Assembly (NCBI RefSeq): GCF_017315985.1 | Contig: NZ_JAFLVR010000007.1 | Location: forward strand, 25,594-89,593 | Source of the DNA: Candidatus Enterococcus murrayae | Lineage (GTDB): Bacteria > Bacillota > Bacilli > Lactobacillales > Enterococcaceae | Length of the DNA: 64,000 nucleotides | Direction of reading: 5' to 3' | In this document: piece after piece, positions 1 to 8,387 of the stretch | Numbering within the stretch: position 1 is the stretch's first letter | How the letters are laid out: each line of letters begins with the position of its first letter | Position numbers and translations under genes: made by a program | Notes under the pieces: model-generated | The model's database searches: none | Told to the model about the DNA's origin: nothing | The model's input: only the letters and a program-made list of their open reading frames with translations

Positions 1-931
1 CCAAATCAACGATCGATAATGATATCCCGCCCATATCTAGCGAAGTAACAAAATTGCCAACAAAAACCTTCTCTACCTGATGTCCTTTTTCTTTCAGTGT
101 TTCCAAGACTTGACCGCAAATCACATACTGTTCCATCAACATGGTCGAACCAAGTCCGGAGATCATGACTGCCAAATTCTTTTGCTCGTCAAATTCAAAA
201 TCTGTCAAAATTGCCTCAGTCATCTCAATCGCAATCTCTTTTGCGCTGCCTAATGGTTTTTTCTCGATTCCTGTTTCACCATGATGACCGATTCCAAACT
301 CCATTGTTCCATCAGCAATCAGGAAATTCGGGTTTCCTACTGCTGGAATCGTACATGGTTTGACGCCCACGCAAATACTTCTGGTGCGATCCACAACCTT
401 TTTCGCAACTTCAATAACTTCATCTAATGTACCGCCTGCTGCAGCTTTTGCTCCGCCAACCTTCCACATAAAATAACCACCGGCGATTCCGTGACGTTTT
501 TCACGAGTTTCTTTAGGTGAAGACGCAATATCGTCTGTTGCTACCACATATTTCACTTCAATATCTTCATCTTCTGCCATTTGGATCGCCATCTTAACGT
601 TCATTGTATCTCCTGCATAATTTCCGAAAAGACAAGCTACACCTCGCCCGCTGTCTGCCTCGATCATCGCATCTAAAAAAGCTTGTGCAGGTGGCGAAGC
701 AAAAACCTCCCCAATTGCCACTGCATCGAGCATTCCTTGTCCAACATATCCTAGAAATGCCGGTTCATGCCCACTACCGCCGCCAGTGATGACACCGACC
801 TTTTCCTTTTTTTCTTTGAGAGTGACTACTCGATCATTCAAAGTTGAAAGCACAACTTCAGGATGAGCTGCAGCATATCCCTTCAGCATGTCCTCCACGA
901 TAAAATCTGGATCATTCACAAAAATTTGCAT
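1..931 (-). CDS. dhaK: DhaK-type dihydroxyacetone kinase subunit (partial, 3' end beyond window)
   Basis: The reading frame starts at an ATG (931) behind a GGAGG site and runs off the left edge after 310 codons; family members have about 330. DhaK binds a short ketose (dihydroxyacetone in the classic enzyme) covalently, and DhaL then phosphorylates it. Seen here: the GGGSGHEP loop at residues 50-57 and the GIGHHGETG segment at 213-221, whose second His (217) sits where the substrate-binding His of DhaK lies. It follows dhaL by 5 bp, last in the visible part of the mannitol-type PTS operon. Whether a phosphoryl-donor subunit (DhaM) lies further left cannot be seen, so PTS- versus ATP-dependence is open, and an erythrulose or other ketose kinase role is possible. 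Confidence 0.88.
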   Translation of the reverse strand, partial: MQIFVNDPDFIVEDMLKGYAAAHPEVVLSTLNDRVVTLKEKKEKVGVITGGGSGHEPAFLGYVGQGMLDAVAIGEVFASPPAQAFLDAMIEADSGRGVACLFGNYAGDTMNVKMAIQMAEDEDIEVKYVVATDDIASSPKETREKRHGIAGGYFMWKVGGAKAAAGGTLDEVIEVAKKVVDRTRSICVGVKPCTIPAVGNPNFLIADGTMEFGIGHHGETGIEKKPLGSAKEIAIEMTEAILTDFEFDEQKNLAVMISGLGSTMLMEQYVICGQVLETLKEKGHQVEKVFVGNFVTSLDMGGISLSIVDL

Positions 932-936
932 TAATT

Positions 937-1587
937 TTATTCCTCCACCAGGTCATTTATTGTATTTATGAACGCCTCAATAATCAGGTAACAAGAAGTT
1001 GCCCCAGCATCTTGATGACCGATTGAACGATCCCCGATGCGGCTTGCTCGTCCAATCTTCGCTGGAATCTCTTTTGTTTTCTCAAGCCCTGCTTTTGCGG
1101 CGGTTAGTGATTGAATTAAACAAACATCGAATGGGGCATCATCAATAAAATATTTTTCGTAGGTTTGGATTGTCGGTACTAATACATCGATCAGACTCTT
1201 ATCTCCCACCTTTGCGTCTGTTAAGTCAGAAAGATTTAGGTAAGCCTTCTGCAACATTTTCATTACGATTTCGCTTGTGATTATCTCGTTTTTCCTTGCC
1301 GCACTGCTTAACCCTTGAAAGAAGCTGCCGTATAAAGGGCCCATTGATCCGCCGATTTTAGTGACCAGCACCTGGCTGATCACCTTGAAGCCATCACTCA
1401 TAGTGTATTCAGTCATATTGTCCAATTCTTGGCGAGCGAAAGTAAACCCTTTGTTCATATTGATTCCATGATCACCATCACCGCCATGACTGTCGACTTC
1501 ACATAAGTATTGTTTGTTCGTTTGAATCGTCTCGATGACTGCATCGACAATGCGACTTGCTTCTTGATTTGAAAATTCTGTCCTCAT
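937..1587 (-). CDS. dhaL: DhaL-type dihydroxyacetone kinase, nucleotide-binding subunit
   Basis: This 216-residue protein is the ADP/ATP-binding half of the two-subunit dihydroxyacetone-type kinase. The Mg-ADP motif GGDGDHGIN is at residues 35-43 and the second signature, GRASRIGDRSIGHQDAGA, lies near the C-terminus; both are typical of DhaL. It lies between the MtlD-like dehydrogenase and dhaK with gaps of 6 and 5 bp, so the three are surely co-transcribed. The pairing suggests that the ketose formed from the imported polyol, or a fragment of it, is phosphorylated by this DhaKL pair. The true substrate cannot be read from sequence. Confidence 0.9.
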   Translation of the reverse strand: MRTEFSNQEASRIVDAVIETIQTNKQYLCEVDSHGGDGDHGINMNKGFTFARQELDNMTEYTMSDGFKVISQVLVTKIGGSMGPLYGSFFQGLSSAARKNEIITSEIVMKMLQKAYLNLSDLTDAKVGDKSLIDVLVPTIQTYEKYFIDDAPFDVCLIQSLTAAKAGLEKTKEIPAKIGRASRIGDRSIGHQDAGATSCYLIIEAFINTINDLVEE

Positions 1588-1593
1588 GTTGGC

Positions 1594-2754
1594 CTACCCC
1601 TTTATTTCCAAAAATCGTTGATAGTTTTTCTTGATTTCTCGATGCATTCGATTTTCTAACGGTATTTTAGTGAAATGCACGATTGCTTCATCGATTCCAT
1701 GTTCAGCTACATAGGCCAATAGTTCGACCGATTGCTCATCCTCTGGGTTATCAAATAGGAAGGCCGCTGCTATTCCTTCTAACAGTCGATTATTTTTCAG
1801 CTCTAACTCTTCACATTGGACACAAGGACCGACTAAACGTTCCTCCGGCTGCAGCTTCCGAATCGGTGAGCGAGAGACTCGCGTGATCATATCCTTGATT
1901 CCTGGTGTTTGATAACGATCCATGATGAAATCAATATAGTCTGCCATATCTTGTTCAGTAAATCCATACTTTTCCATTAATAGTTGTGCTGATTCCCACA
2001 TCGTTTCACGAATCTGCTGCACTAAGTCCTCAATATGGAAGACATCTTGGATAATAGAGTAACCATGAACAAAGCCAATATAACCAGCCCAAGCATGTCC
2101 GCAATTCACGACATAAAGCTTTCTCTCAATGTATTTTTGTAGATTTGTTGTATAGACAGCATCTTTGATCGGTTTGTCTTCAGGATCTACCAGCTTCGAT
2201 TCTTCGATCACTAATTCATGATCACGGCCGATATCGATCGTCTTTTTACCATCATGCTCTGAAGCTAATACCATGCGATCGACTGCTGTATTAGGAAATG
2301 CAGCGATGCTGTCCAGCCATTCACTCGCCGATGAATCAAGAGCAAGGATCGCCTTACGCAAAATCTCGCTGTTAAACATCGCGTTCTCACAGGCTAAAAT
2401 GTTCACTCGTTCCCTTCCGCTTTCAGCCCGCTTCTTCAAACCTGCCAAAAGAACCGGCGCAATCTTCGGCAAATTTTCAGCCCATACTGCTGTGGTAATC
2501 ACATCTGTCGTACTGATTGTTTCAACAATCTCCGTTTGATCATCAAGCGAAGACAAAGCATGGATCTGTGTTAATTGCTTCTTCTTGTAATCCTCATTGA
2601 TCAAATATAAATCGAAGGTTTTCGTTTCATTGATTTGCTTGACTAACTCGCTGTCAATATCAACGATCGTTACCTCATAATCGGATTCATGTAGTAAATC
2701 AGCGATAAAACCGATCCCAATACTTCCTCCGCCAAAGTGTAATGCCTGTTTCAT
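1594..2754 (-). CDS. mannitol-1-phosphate 5-dehydrogenase-like polyol phosphate dehydrogenase
   Basis: This 386-residue protein belongs to the polyol-specific long-chain dehydrogenases that oxidise a hexitol phosphate to a ketose phosphate with NAD+. A Rossmann loop HFGGGSIGIGF opens the protein (6-16), with acidic residues after the second strand (VDID, 31-34) favouring NAD. The family active-site pattern K-x4-N-x2-H is present as K212, N217 and H220. Its ATG overlaps the stop of the preceding EIIA gene (TAATG), and an AGGAGG lies just upstream. Because dhaK/dhaL follow and there is no FGGY kinase in this operon, the substrate may not be mannitol, so I leave the symbol blank. Confidence 0.85.
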   Translation of the reverse strand: MKQALHFGGGSIGIGFIADLLHESDYEVTIVDIDSELVKQINETKTFDLYLINEDYKKKQLTQIHALSSLDDQTEIVETISTTDVITTAVWAENLPKIAPVLLAGLKKRAESGRERVNILACENAMFNSEILRKAILALDSSASEWLDSIAAFPNTAVDRMVLASEHDGKKTIDIGRDHELVIEESKLVDPEDKPIKDAVYTTNLQKYIERKLYVVNCGHAWAGYIGFVHGYSIIQDVFHIEDLVQQIRETMWESAQLLMEKYGFTEQDMADYIDFIMDRYQTPGIKDMITRVSRSPIRKLQPEERLVGPCVQCEELELKNNRLLEGIAAAFLFDNPEDEQSVELLAYVAEHGIDEAIVHFTKIPLENRMHREIKKNYQRFLEIKG

Positions 2755-3185
2755 TAAACAACGACCTCCTCAAAAATTTTAAGAATCTCTGCTTTTGATG
2801 TTGCTTGACGTAAAATCTCCACATTCTCCATTTCAGAACAAATAGTTGCTATCTGTCCTAAAATCTCCAAATGTTCGTTGTTCTTTCCGGCAATTCCAAA
2901 TACTAAGTAAGCTGTGTTGCCATCAAAATCAACACCTTCTGGCACTTGCAGCAATGAAATTCCAGACGAGTGGATTTTTTCTACCGACTTTACAATTCCA
3001 TGAGGAATGGCAATATTGTTCCCGATGTAAGTAGAGACTTCTTCTTCTCTTTCCAGCATATCTTGGAGATAGCTTTCTTCGACATAGCCGTTTTCAACTA
3101 GAATTGCTCCAGCTGCTAAAATCGCTTCATTCTTGTCTGCATAACTCTGATTCAACTGAATGTTCTCATTCTTAAAAATTTTCAT
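2754..3185 (-). CDS. PTS mannitol/fructose-type EIIA protein
   Basis: A free-standing EIIA domain of about 143 residues that passes phosphate from HPr to the EIIB domain of the EIICB transporter in the same operon. The phospho-accepting His lies in the motif NNIAIPHG (His62 from the chosen start). I chose the ATG at 3185 because it gives the family's usual N-terminus (MKIF-KNENI). A longer start at 3215 overlaps the upstream regulator gene by 14 bp and also lacks a clear ribosome site, so the choice is not firm. The stop overlaps the start of the dehydrogenase gene, which points to translational coupling. Confidence 0.87.
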   Translation of the reverse strand: MKIFKNENIQLNQSYADKNEAILAAGAILVENGYVEESYLQDMLEREEEVSTYIGNNIAIPHGIVKSVEKIHSSGISLLQVPEGVDFDGNTAYLVFGIAGKNNEHLEILGQIATICSEMENVEILRQATSKAEILKIFEEVVV

Positions 3186-3201
3186 TTCCTCATCTCGCAA
3201 T

Positions 3202-5193
3202 CTATACAATTTCATTCATTTTTACTAAATATGTTTTCAACTCACCCGCGGATTTGATTTTGGTCAACTCGTAGACATGATCGAAGAAAAGCTCCTTGAC
3301 TTGTCTATAAAACTTCTGACTGAGTTCAGAAGCATCTTCTGAAGTATCGACCACTATTAGATAGTAATTTCCCAGCTGGTTTGAGCTCTCTGAAATCAGC
3401 TGAATACGATCAGCTGCTATTGTCGTGTTTCTTCGAATAATGAAGAGGACCGTTTGATTCTGCTGCACAGTCGTTTGAATACTATTTGTCAATTTTGCTT
3501 CATCCACTTCCAAAAATACGGCTAATTGTTTTATCGCGTCTCTTTTTTTCTTAACCTTTTTGGTGAAGACTTCTCTTTCACTGAATCGACATTCTTTCAT
3601 CAGCTCTAGTATTTTTTGGGCGTAGAACATCTTTTTTGTTAAGTGTTTTTCAAACTCTTCGACAGTCATTCGCTTCTGCCGCTGGATCGTCTTTAGATCG
3701 GAATACTTATGGTTGTTAATTTTAGTTTGTACCAAAGCCAATTCTTGTTCGTTTAACAAAGGAGAGACTTTTAAGTATTCTTCTGGCGCTAAAGGTAAAG
3801 GAATCGTAGATAAAACCAGTTCGTAATCATGCACATTTTTATTATGCAGATCAGTTAATGAAATAATATCCTTTACATAAACCTCCGGTACTTCATATTC
3901 CAGACGACTGGTGAGCATTTTTGATGAGCCCATACCGCTGGAGCAAACAATCAATACTCGAAAAGCCTTATTCGACAATTTGTCGATCATCATCACGAAA
4001 TATAGAACCAAAAAGCACAATTCATCTTCTGGGAAAAAGTCTTTGCCAAACACTTCCGTCGCTGCTTTACTGACAATTTCAAAAATGAATAGGTAATTCT
4101 TTTTAATTTCATCCTTCATAGGATTTCTTACAAATAGACCACTATTAATTCGTGTGACGGCCTTTCTTAAATGGGCAGATAAGTCGCGAATTTGCCGTTC
4201 ATTCCCCTGCAGCTTCACGCCCAGCTGTGCTTCAACGTTATTAACCATCTCCTTCACAGAAATCGCACTATCGTTTTCAAAGCGCGGAAGGTCAAACGCA
4301 TTTGATGGATCCTGTTGGAAATACAAATGGATGATCCATTTTAAATAATCCAGGAATGATTCAGGATGACTTTTTTCAGCTAAAATCGTTTTTTGTTTCT
4401 CAATCATCCGATGATATAATTTGAATCCTGTCGGGTTTAATTCGATGGCAATCGTGTCGATCGTATTATTTGGCAACACCGTCAGGTTGCAAACATCCAG
4501 CCACAATGACAGTAAAATTACCAACTCTTGCAGGTCATTATCGTCAATATCCACCTTTAGCTGACCAAGCAAATCATAAACAAAATGGAGCGGTTCTTTG
4601 ATTTTTTGAAAACAAATCTTTTTGTAAAATGAATCCTTTGAATGCTTTAGTAAAAACCATGCGATAAATTCCGATGAAGCCACGTGTTTCGTCAAGATGT
4701 CTAAAATTAGAATATGGCGATTGATCATATCTGTCTCTAACTTGATGCCTTCACCTTTTTTAGAAATCACTCGAATCCCTTTTTCAAGCAGATTATCCGT
4801 TAGAAAGGCGACATCTTTTTTGATTGTTGAAAGAGAGACTAATAATTCTGCAGCAATCGCCTGCATCTTGATATAGTCCTCTTCCAACAACAAAATCAGT
4901 GTGATTAAATCGACTCGTTCCGTTACAGAAAGAATTGGATGAATATTTTGTTTTTGAAATGCTTGCTTCAACGCAGTTAAATTTTCCGACTTTCCCTGTA
5001 TCTCGAAACCTTCAGCAGGAATGGAAACCAACTCCAAGTGAAAGGTTTTCAATGTCGTCTTAATATTCTTTAACTCTCTATATACAGTCCGTTCATTAAT
5101 ATTCAACCGGTCACTGATATCTTGTACCGTATGCTTATTTCTACTATTTAACAAAATCGTTAAGATAGAGCTTTCTCTGGTAGATAAATACAT
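3202..5193 (-). CDS. PRD-containing PTS regulator, MtlR/BglG type
   Basis: A 663-residue transcription activator of the MtlR kind. An N-terminal winged helix-turn-helix region (about 1-65) is followed by a second HTH-like segment (80-150), two PTS regulation domains (roughly 180-400), an EIIB-like domain with the Cys motif VCSSGMGSS (Cys417), and a C-terminal EIIA-like region. In that last region the usual PHG phosphorylation motif is not visible, so it may be a non-phosphorylatable relic. The ATG has a GGGAGG site. It sits directly behind the EIICB gene and probably controls this operon in response to the phosphorylation state of its own PTS. Confidence 0.86.
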   Translation of the reverse strand: MYLSTRESSILTILLNSRNKHTVQDISDRLNINERTVYRELKNIKTTLKTFHLELVSIPAEGFEIQGKSENLTALKQAFQKQNIHPILSVTERVDLITLILLLEEDYIKMQAIAAELLVSLSTIKKDVAFLTDNLLEKGIRVISKKGEGIKLETDMINRHILILDILTKHVASSEFIAWFLLKHSKDSFYKKICFQKIKEPLHFVYDLLGQLKVDIDDNDLQELVILLSLWLDVCNLTVLPNNTIDTIAIELNPTGFKLYHRMIEKQKTILAEKSHPESFLDYLKWIIHLYFQQDPSNAFDLPRFENDSAISVKEMVNNVEAQLGVKLQGNERQIRDLSAHLRKAVTRINSGLFVRNPMKDEIKKNYLFIFEIVSKAATEVFGKDFFPEDELCFLVLYFVMMIDKLSNKAFRVLIVCSSGMGSSKMLTSRLEYEVPEVYVKDIISLTDLHNKNVHDYELVLSTIPLPLAPEEYLKVSPLLNEQELALVQTKINNHKYSDLKTIQRQKRMTVEEFEKHLTKKMFYAQKILELMKECRFSEREVFTKKVKKKRDAIKQLAVFLEVDEAKLTNSIQTTVQQNQTVLFIIRRNTTIAADRIQLISESSNQLGNYYLIVVDTSEDASELSQKFYRQVKELFFDHVYELTKIKSAGELKTYLVKMNEIV

Positions 5194-5256
5194 TTAGATT
5201 CCTCCCCATCATTAGTAGAATTCATCATACTACACTAAAATGAAAGCGGATACACC

Positions 5257-6711
5257 TTATTCACCATTATTTTCTTTGATGAACTTGATGAATCGATCGT
5301 ACTCACTGTTGTCCAAGAAATTCTTGATTGTCAAGATGGGCACTTGTTTTCCCTTAGATAAACCTTTTACTCTTTCCAATAAAATCTCATTTGTAATAAT
5401 TAGATCAGCATCCTCAGGAATATTGTCGACGGAAACGTTCTTGACTGTTACCTCTAACATGTTTTTTCGAGCTTTTGTATTTAACATTGACGCCCCCATG
5501 GCACTAGAGCCCATTCCAGCATCACAGGCGATGATTACATTTTTAATCAATTTACCTGCTGGCATAATAGCCGCTTCTTCATTTATTTCTGGAACTGCTG
5601 TTTCAAATCCCTCTGCAGAAGGGATTCCGGCTGGTTCAACCGCCAATGCCGCTTCTTCTGCTGCCAAGTCCTTTTTTAAACTCAATTTCAAGAAAAAAGC
5701 TCCTACTGCAAAGGAAACCAAGACTGCCGAAGCATACATCGCGATATTTACAACGAAGTTTCCACGAGGTGTCATCATTAATAACGCTAAGAAACTACCC
5801 GGTGAGACCGCGCCAACAGTTCCCCCGCCAAAGAGTTGTCCAATGGCCAGTGCTGTCATATTCCCTGCGATTGGACCTAAAATAGTAATCGGTTTGATCA
5901 TGGCATAAGGAAATGCTACTTCTCCGATACCACCTAAGAATTGAATCAGCATTGATGCTGGTGCTGATTTTTTTGCCATACCTGTTCCAAACATTGAAAA
6001 AGCGATCAATAAGCCAACCCAAGCGCCACCGTTTGCCTCAACTAAGAATAATAGCGATTTTCCTGTTTCCAATACTTGCTGCGTTCCTAGTGGAATCATA
6101 ATTCCGTGATTTACAGCATTATTTAAGAATAGAACCTGTGCTGGTTGGACAAAGATACTAGTCAACGGAATCAAATTCCGTGCCATCAACCAGTCGACAC
6201 CACCTGAAATAAACGATAGAATAACTGCAAAAATCGGTTCAACTGCTACAAAACCAACCAAAGCTATCGCAAAGCCAAGAAAGCCTAGCGAGAAGTTATC
6301 CACTAACATTTCAAGTCCTGGTTTGACTTTCCCTTTAAACAGTTCATCGATTTTTTTCATTAATATTGCGCCGATCGGACCCATAATCATACCGCCGATC
6401 AACATCGTGATATCTGCTCCAACTACTACCCCCATAGTTGCCAAAGCGCCGATCGCACCACCGCGCTTTCCATAAACATTGTACCCGCCCGTATATCCTA
6501 TCAATACAGGTAATAAATAATTCAAAATCGGTGGAACCAGTTCATTTAAATGTTTATTTGGTGTCCATCCAGTCGGGATGAAAAATGCTGCCATCAAACC
6601 CCAAGCAATGAATACACCTATATTCGGCATAACCATTGAGCTTAAAAATCCACCCATACGTTGAATTTTCGCTCGCCAGCTGTTTGCATTTGCAGGTTGC
6701 TGAAACTCCAT
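5257..6711 (-). CDS. PTS mannitol-type EIICB transporter
   Basis: This 484-residue membrane permease imports a hexitol-like sugar alcohol and phosphorylates it. The N-terminal EIIC domain (about 1-340) begins with the characteristic MVMPNIGVFIAWGL segment and has many hydrophobic helices. After a linker rich in Ala, Glu and Pro, the C-terminal EIIB domain carries the phospho-Cys motif ACDAGMGSSAMGAS. I chose the ATG at 6711 because AAGGAGG lies 8 bases before it; the in-frame ATG at 6738 has no ribosome site. It is the first gene of the operon. Strong similarity to MtlA suggests mannitol or a close relative, but the downstream genes differ from a plain mannitol operon. Confidence 0.88.
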   Translation of the reverse strand: MEFQQPANANSWRAKIQRMGGFLSSMVMPNIGVFIAWGLMAAFFIPTGWTPNKHLNELVPPILNYLLPVLIGYTGGYNVYGKRGGAIGALATMGVVVGADITMLIGGMIMGPIGAILMKKIDELFKGKVKPGLEMLVDNFSLGFLGFAIALVGFVAVEPIFAVILSFISGGVDWLMARNLIPLTSIFVQPAQVLFLNNAVNHGIMIPLGTQQVLETGKSLLFLVEANGGAWVGLLIAFSMFGTGMAKKSAPASMLIQFLGGIGEVAFPYAMIKPITILGPIAGNMTALAIGQLFGGGTVGAVSPGSFLALLMMTPRGNFVVNIAMYASAVLVSFAVGAFFLKLSLKKDLAAEEAALAVEPAGIPSAEGFETAVPEINEEAAIMPAGKLIKNVIIACDAGMGSSAMGASMLNTKARKNMLEVTVKNVSVDNIPEDADLIITNEILLERVKGLSKGKQVPILTIKNFLDNSEYDRFIKFIKENNGE

Positions 6712-6743
6712 TTTCTTTTCCTCCTTGAGAATATTCATTTTTC

Positions 6744-6833
6744 GAAGGCGCCTTCTGACATTAATTATAGGGGGCGTTATCTCGAAAAGCTATCGCTTGA
6801 AAGGACACCTTTGTCAGTCAGTCTCTGTCAAAG
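6744..6833 (-). promoter_or_regulatory. Promoter and operator candidates for the mannitol-type PTS operon
   Basis: On the minus strand a perfect -10 TATAAT lies at 6764-6769, but 17 bases upstream there is only a poor -35 (AGCTTT), as expected for an activator-dependent promoter. A near-perfect inverted repeat (arms 6809-6817 and 6825-6833, one mismatch) lies about 50-75 bases upstream of the predicted start, where an MtlR-type activator could bind. A perfect 12-bp palindrome, GAAGGCGCCTTC (6744-6755), lies at the start of the transcript. Assigning either site to the regulator is inference. Confidence 0.5.
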
Positions 6834-6899
6834 ATACTCTTGTGATGGTTTTCAATAGTCATTAGACTTTGATTACAACGAAATATTGGAGGGAATTGT

Positions 6900-7457
6900 A
6901 TGTCAGTAAAAGTACACACAAGAGAAATCATTGAGGAATTGAGAGCCTTTGTAGAACACGAAAAGGACGAGCAGCTGGATCAATTGGTTCATGCAATCTT
7001 ACACGCGGATAGTATCTTTCTTTCAGGTGCCGGTCGTTCTGGAGTAGCCATCACAGGTTTCACAAACCGGCTGCTTCATTTAGGCTTATCGGTTCATCTC
7101 GTAGGAGAGATCAGCTGTCCAAGAACTAAAAAAGGGGATTTGCTAATCATCGGGTCTGGTTCGGGCACGACTGCTAGCTTAGTCGCTCTCGCTGAAAAAG
7201 CAAAAAAGAATGCTGTGAAGATTGCTTTGCTTACGATGGACAAGGATTCAACAATTGCTGACTTAGCTGATGTGGTGGTCGTATTACCAGGGGTTTCGCC
7301 AAAATTGAAAGAAAACAACCTCACCTCCATTCAACCAATGGGCTCCGCTTTTGAACAAATCAGTTTTTTAACCTACGATGGAATTATTTTAGAACTGATG
7401 GATAAAATGAAGGAAACAAGCAGCACAATGGTAGAAAGACATACGGATTTGGAGTAA
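6900..7457 (+). CDS. hxlB: 6-phospho-3-hexuloisomerase-like SIS-domain protein
   Basis: This 185-residue SIS-domain protein matches the 6-phospho-3-hexuloisomerase family along its whole length: SGAGRSG near residue 42, the LLIIGSGSGTTASLV loop, SIQPMGSAFEQ, and the terminal ERHTDLE. HxlB interconverts fructose 6-phosphate and D-arabino-3-hexulose 6-phosphate. No HxlA partner (hexulose-6-phosphate synthase) is in the window. It is transcribed away from the mannitol-type PTS operon, sharing its 190-bp promoter region, with GGAGGG before the ATG. The context suggests it isomerises the ketose phosphate made by the MtlD-like dehydrogenase rather than fixing formaldehyde; that is inference. Confidence 0.82.
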   Translation: MSVKVHTREIIEELRAFVEHEKDEQLDQLVHAILHADSIFLSGAGRSGVAITGFTNRLLHLGLSVHLVGEISCPRTKKGDLLIIGSGSGTTASLVALAEKAKKNAVKIALLTMDKDSTIADLADVVVVLPGVSPKLKENNLTSIQPMGSAFEQISFLTYDGIILELMDKMKETSSTMVERHTDLE

Positions 7458-7469
7458 ATAGCAGCAAAA

Positions 7470-7514
7470 AGAACGGCAGGGAATGAATCAGACTGATTCA
7501 ATCCTTGCCGTTCT
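7470..7514. terminator. Bidirectional terminator
   Basis: Long inverted repeat with arms AGAACGGCAGGG and its near-complement ending CTTGCCGTTCT, plus an inner TGAATCA/TGATTCA pair. It separates the convergent hxlB-like gene and the end of the ten-gene mannose-type PTS operon. Confidence 0.75.
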
Positions 7515-7520
7515 GCTATT

Positions 7521-8387
7521 CTATTTCCCACCAAAGATCTTCATTGCCCGCACATAGTCTTCTTTCAACGCTTCCGTCGATCGATTAATGCACTCTTCTA
7601 AGAAGTACTCCTGGGAATCTTCCTTCAGGTACTCCTTCAATGCAGTGGCTCCTGCCTTATTTGCATAGGTATAATAATTGATTTTAGCAATGCCGTTTGC
7701 GATCGCCGTTTGATAATCTTCGGCATCAACGCCTGAACCGCCATGCATCACTAATGGGATAGTAACGGCCTGATAGATTTCCTTTACACGCTGCAAATCC
7801 AGTTTTGGCTCCTTCAGATAGATTCCGTGAACCGTTCCAAAAGCGATCGCCAAGCAATTTACACCTGTTGCATCGACAAATTCCTTAGCTTGTCTGGGAT
7901 CAGTATAAATATCCGTCTCACCGATTTGATCATCATCGGGTGCACGTCCTTCTCCACCGCCTAAAGAGGAAGTAAAAACATGACCTAATTCTGCTTCTAC
8001 ACTGACACCTAAGCTATGTGCTGCTTTCACAATCTCTTTTGTCCGAGACACATTTTCATCAAATGGCCGATCAGAAGCATCAATCATGACAGATGTAAAG
8101 CCCAGCTTCATTGCCTTCATTAGTACATCGTAGCTTTTTCCATGATCTAAATGAACGACCACTGGAACTTTGCTTTCCTTAGCATAATGAAGCATGATCG
8201 GACCGATTTCTTCCAAAGGAACTAAGGAACTATGCCCTTCTGCGTGCTGCAAAATTACCGGCATATTGACTTCTTCGGCGGCTTGAATAGCGGCGCGAAC
8301 CATTTCTAAATTGGGTACATTAAACGCAGCGATTGCTTGTTTATTTGCTCTGGCCTGCTCTAAAACCTCCTTCAAACCTGCTAGCAT
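7521..8387 (-). CDS. Class II (zinc) ketose-bisphosphate aldolase, GatY/KbaY/Fba family
   Basis: This 288-residue aldolase cleaves a ketose bisphosphate into dihydroxyacetone phosphate and an aldehyde. Family signatures: IAAFNVPNLEM near the start, the metal-binding stretch VVVHLDHGKS, a second site EAELGHV, and the glycine-rich MHGGSG loop. It is the last gene of the ten-gene operon. Its ATG lies inside the end of the preceding gene (7-bp overlap) and its AGGAGG is within that gene, so the two are translationally coupled. A second, different class II aldolase opens the same operon at 15939-16775. Which bisphosphate (fructose, tagatose, sorbose or other) is used cannot be decided. Confidence 0.88.
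   Translation of the reverse strand: MLAGLKEVLEQARANKQAIAAFNVPNLEMVRAAIQAAEEVNMPVILQHAEGHSSLVPLEEIGPIMLHYAKESKVPVVVHLDHGKSYDVLMKAMKLGFTSVMIDASDRPFDENVSRTKEIVKAAHSLGVSVEAELGHVFTSSLGGGEGRAPDDDQIGETDIYTDPRQAKEFVDATGVNCLAIAFGTVHGIYLKEPKLDLQRVKEIYQAVTIPLVMHGGSGVDAEDYQTAIANGIAKINYYTYANKAGATALKEYLKEDSQEYFLEECINRSTEALKEDYVRAMKIFGGK

Noticed and set aside
3185..3215. Longer N-terminus for the mannitol-type EIIA
   Set aside because: The extra ten residues are not family-like and overlap the regulator gene; kept only as an alternative start.
5240..5908. 222-codon open frame on the plus strand
   Set aside because: It lies antisense to the well-supported EIICB gene, has no ribosome site and no family resemblance; it reflects the codon pattern of the true gene.
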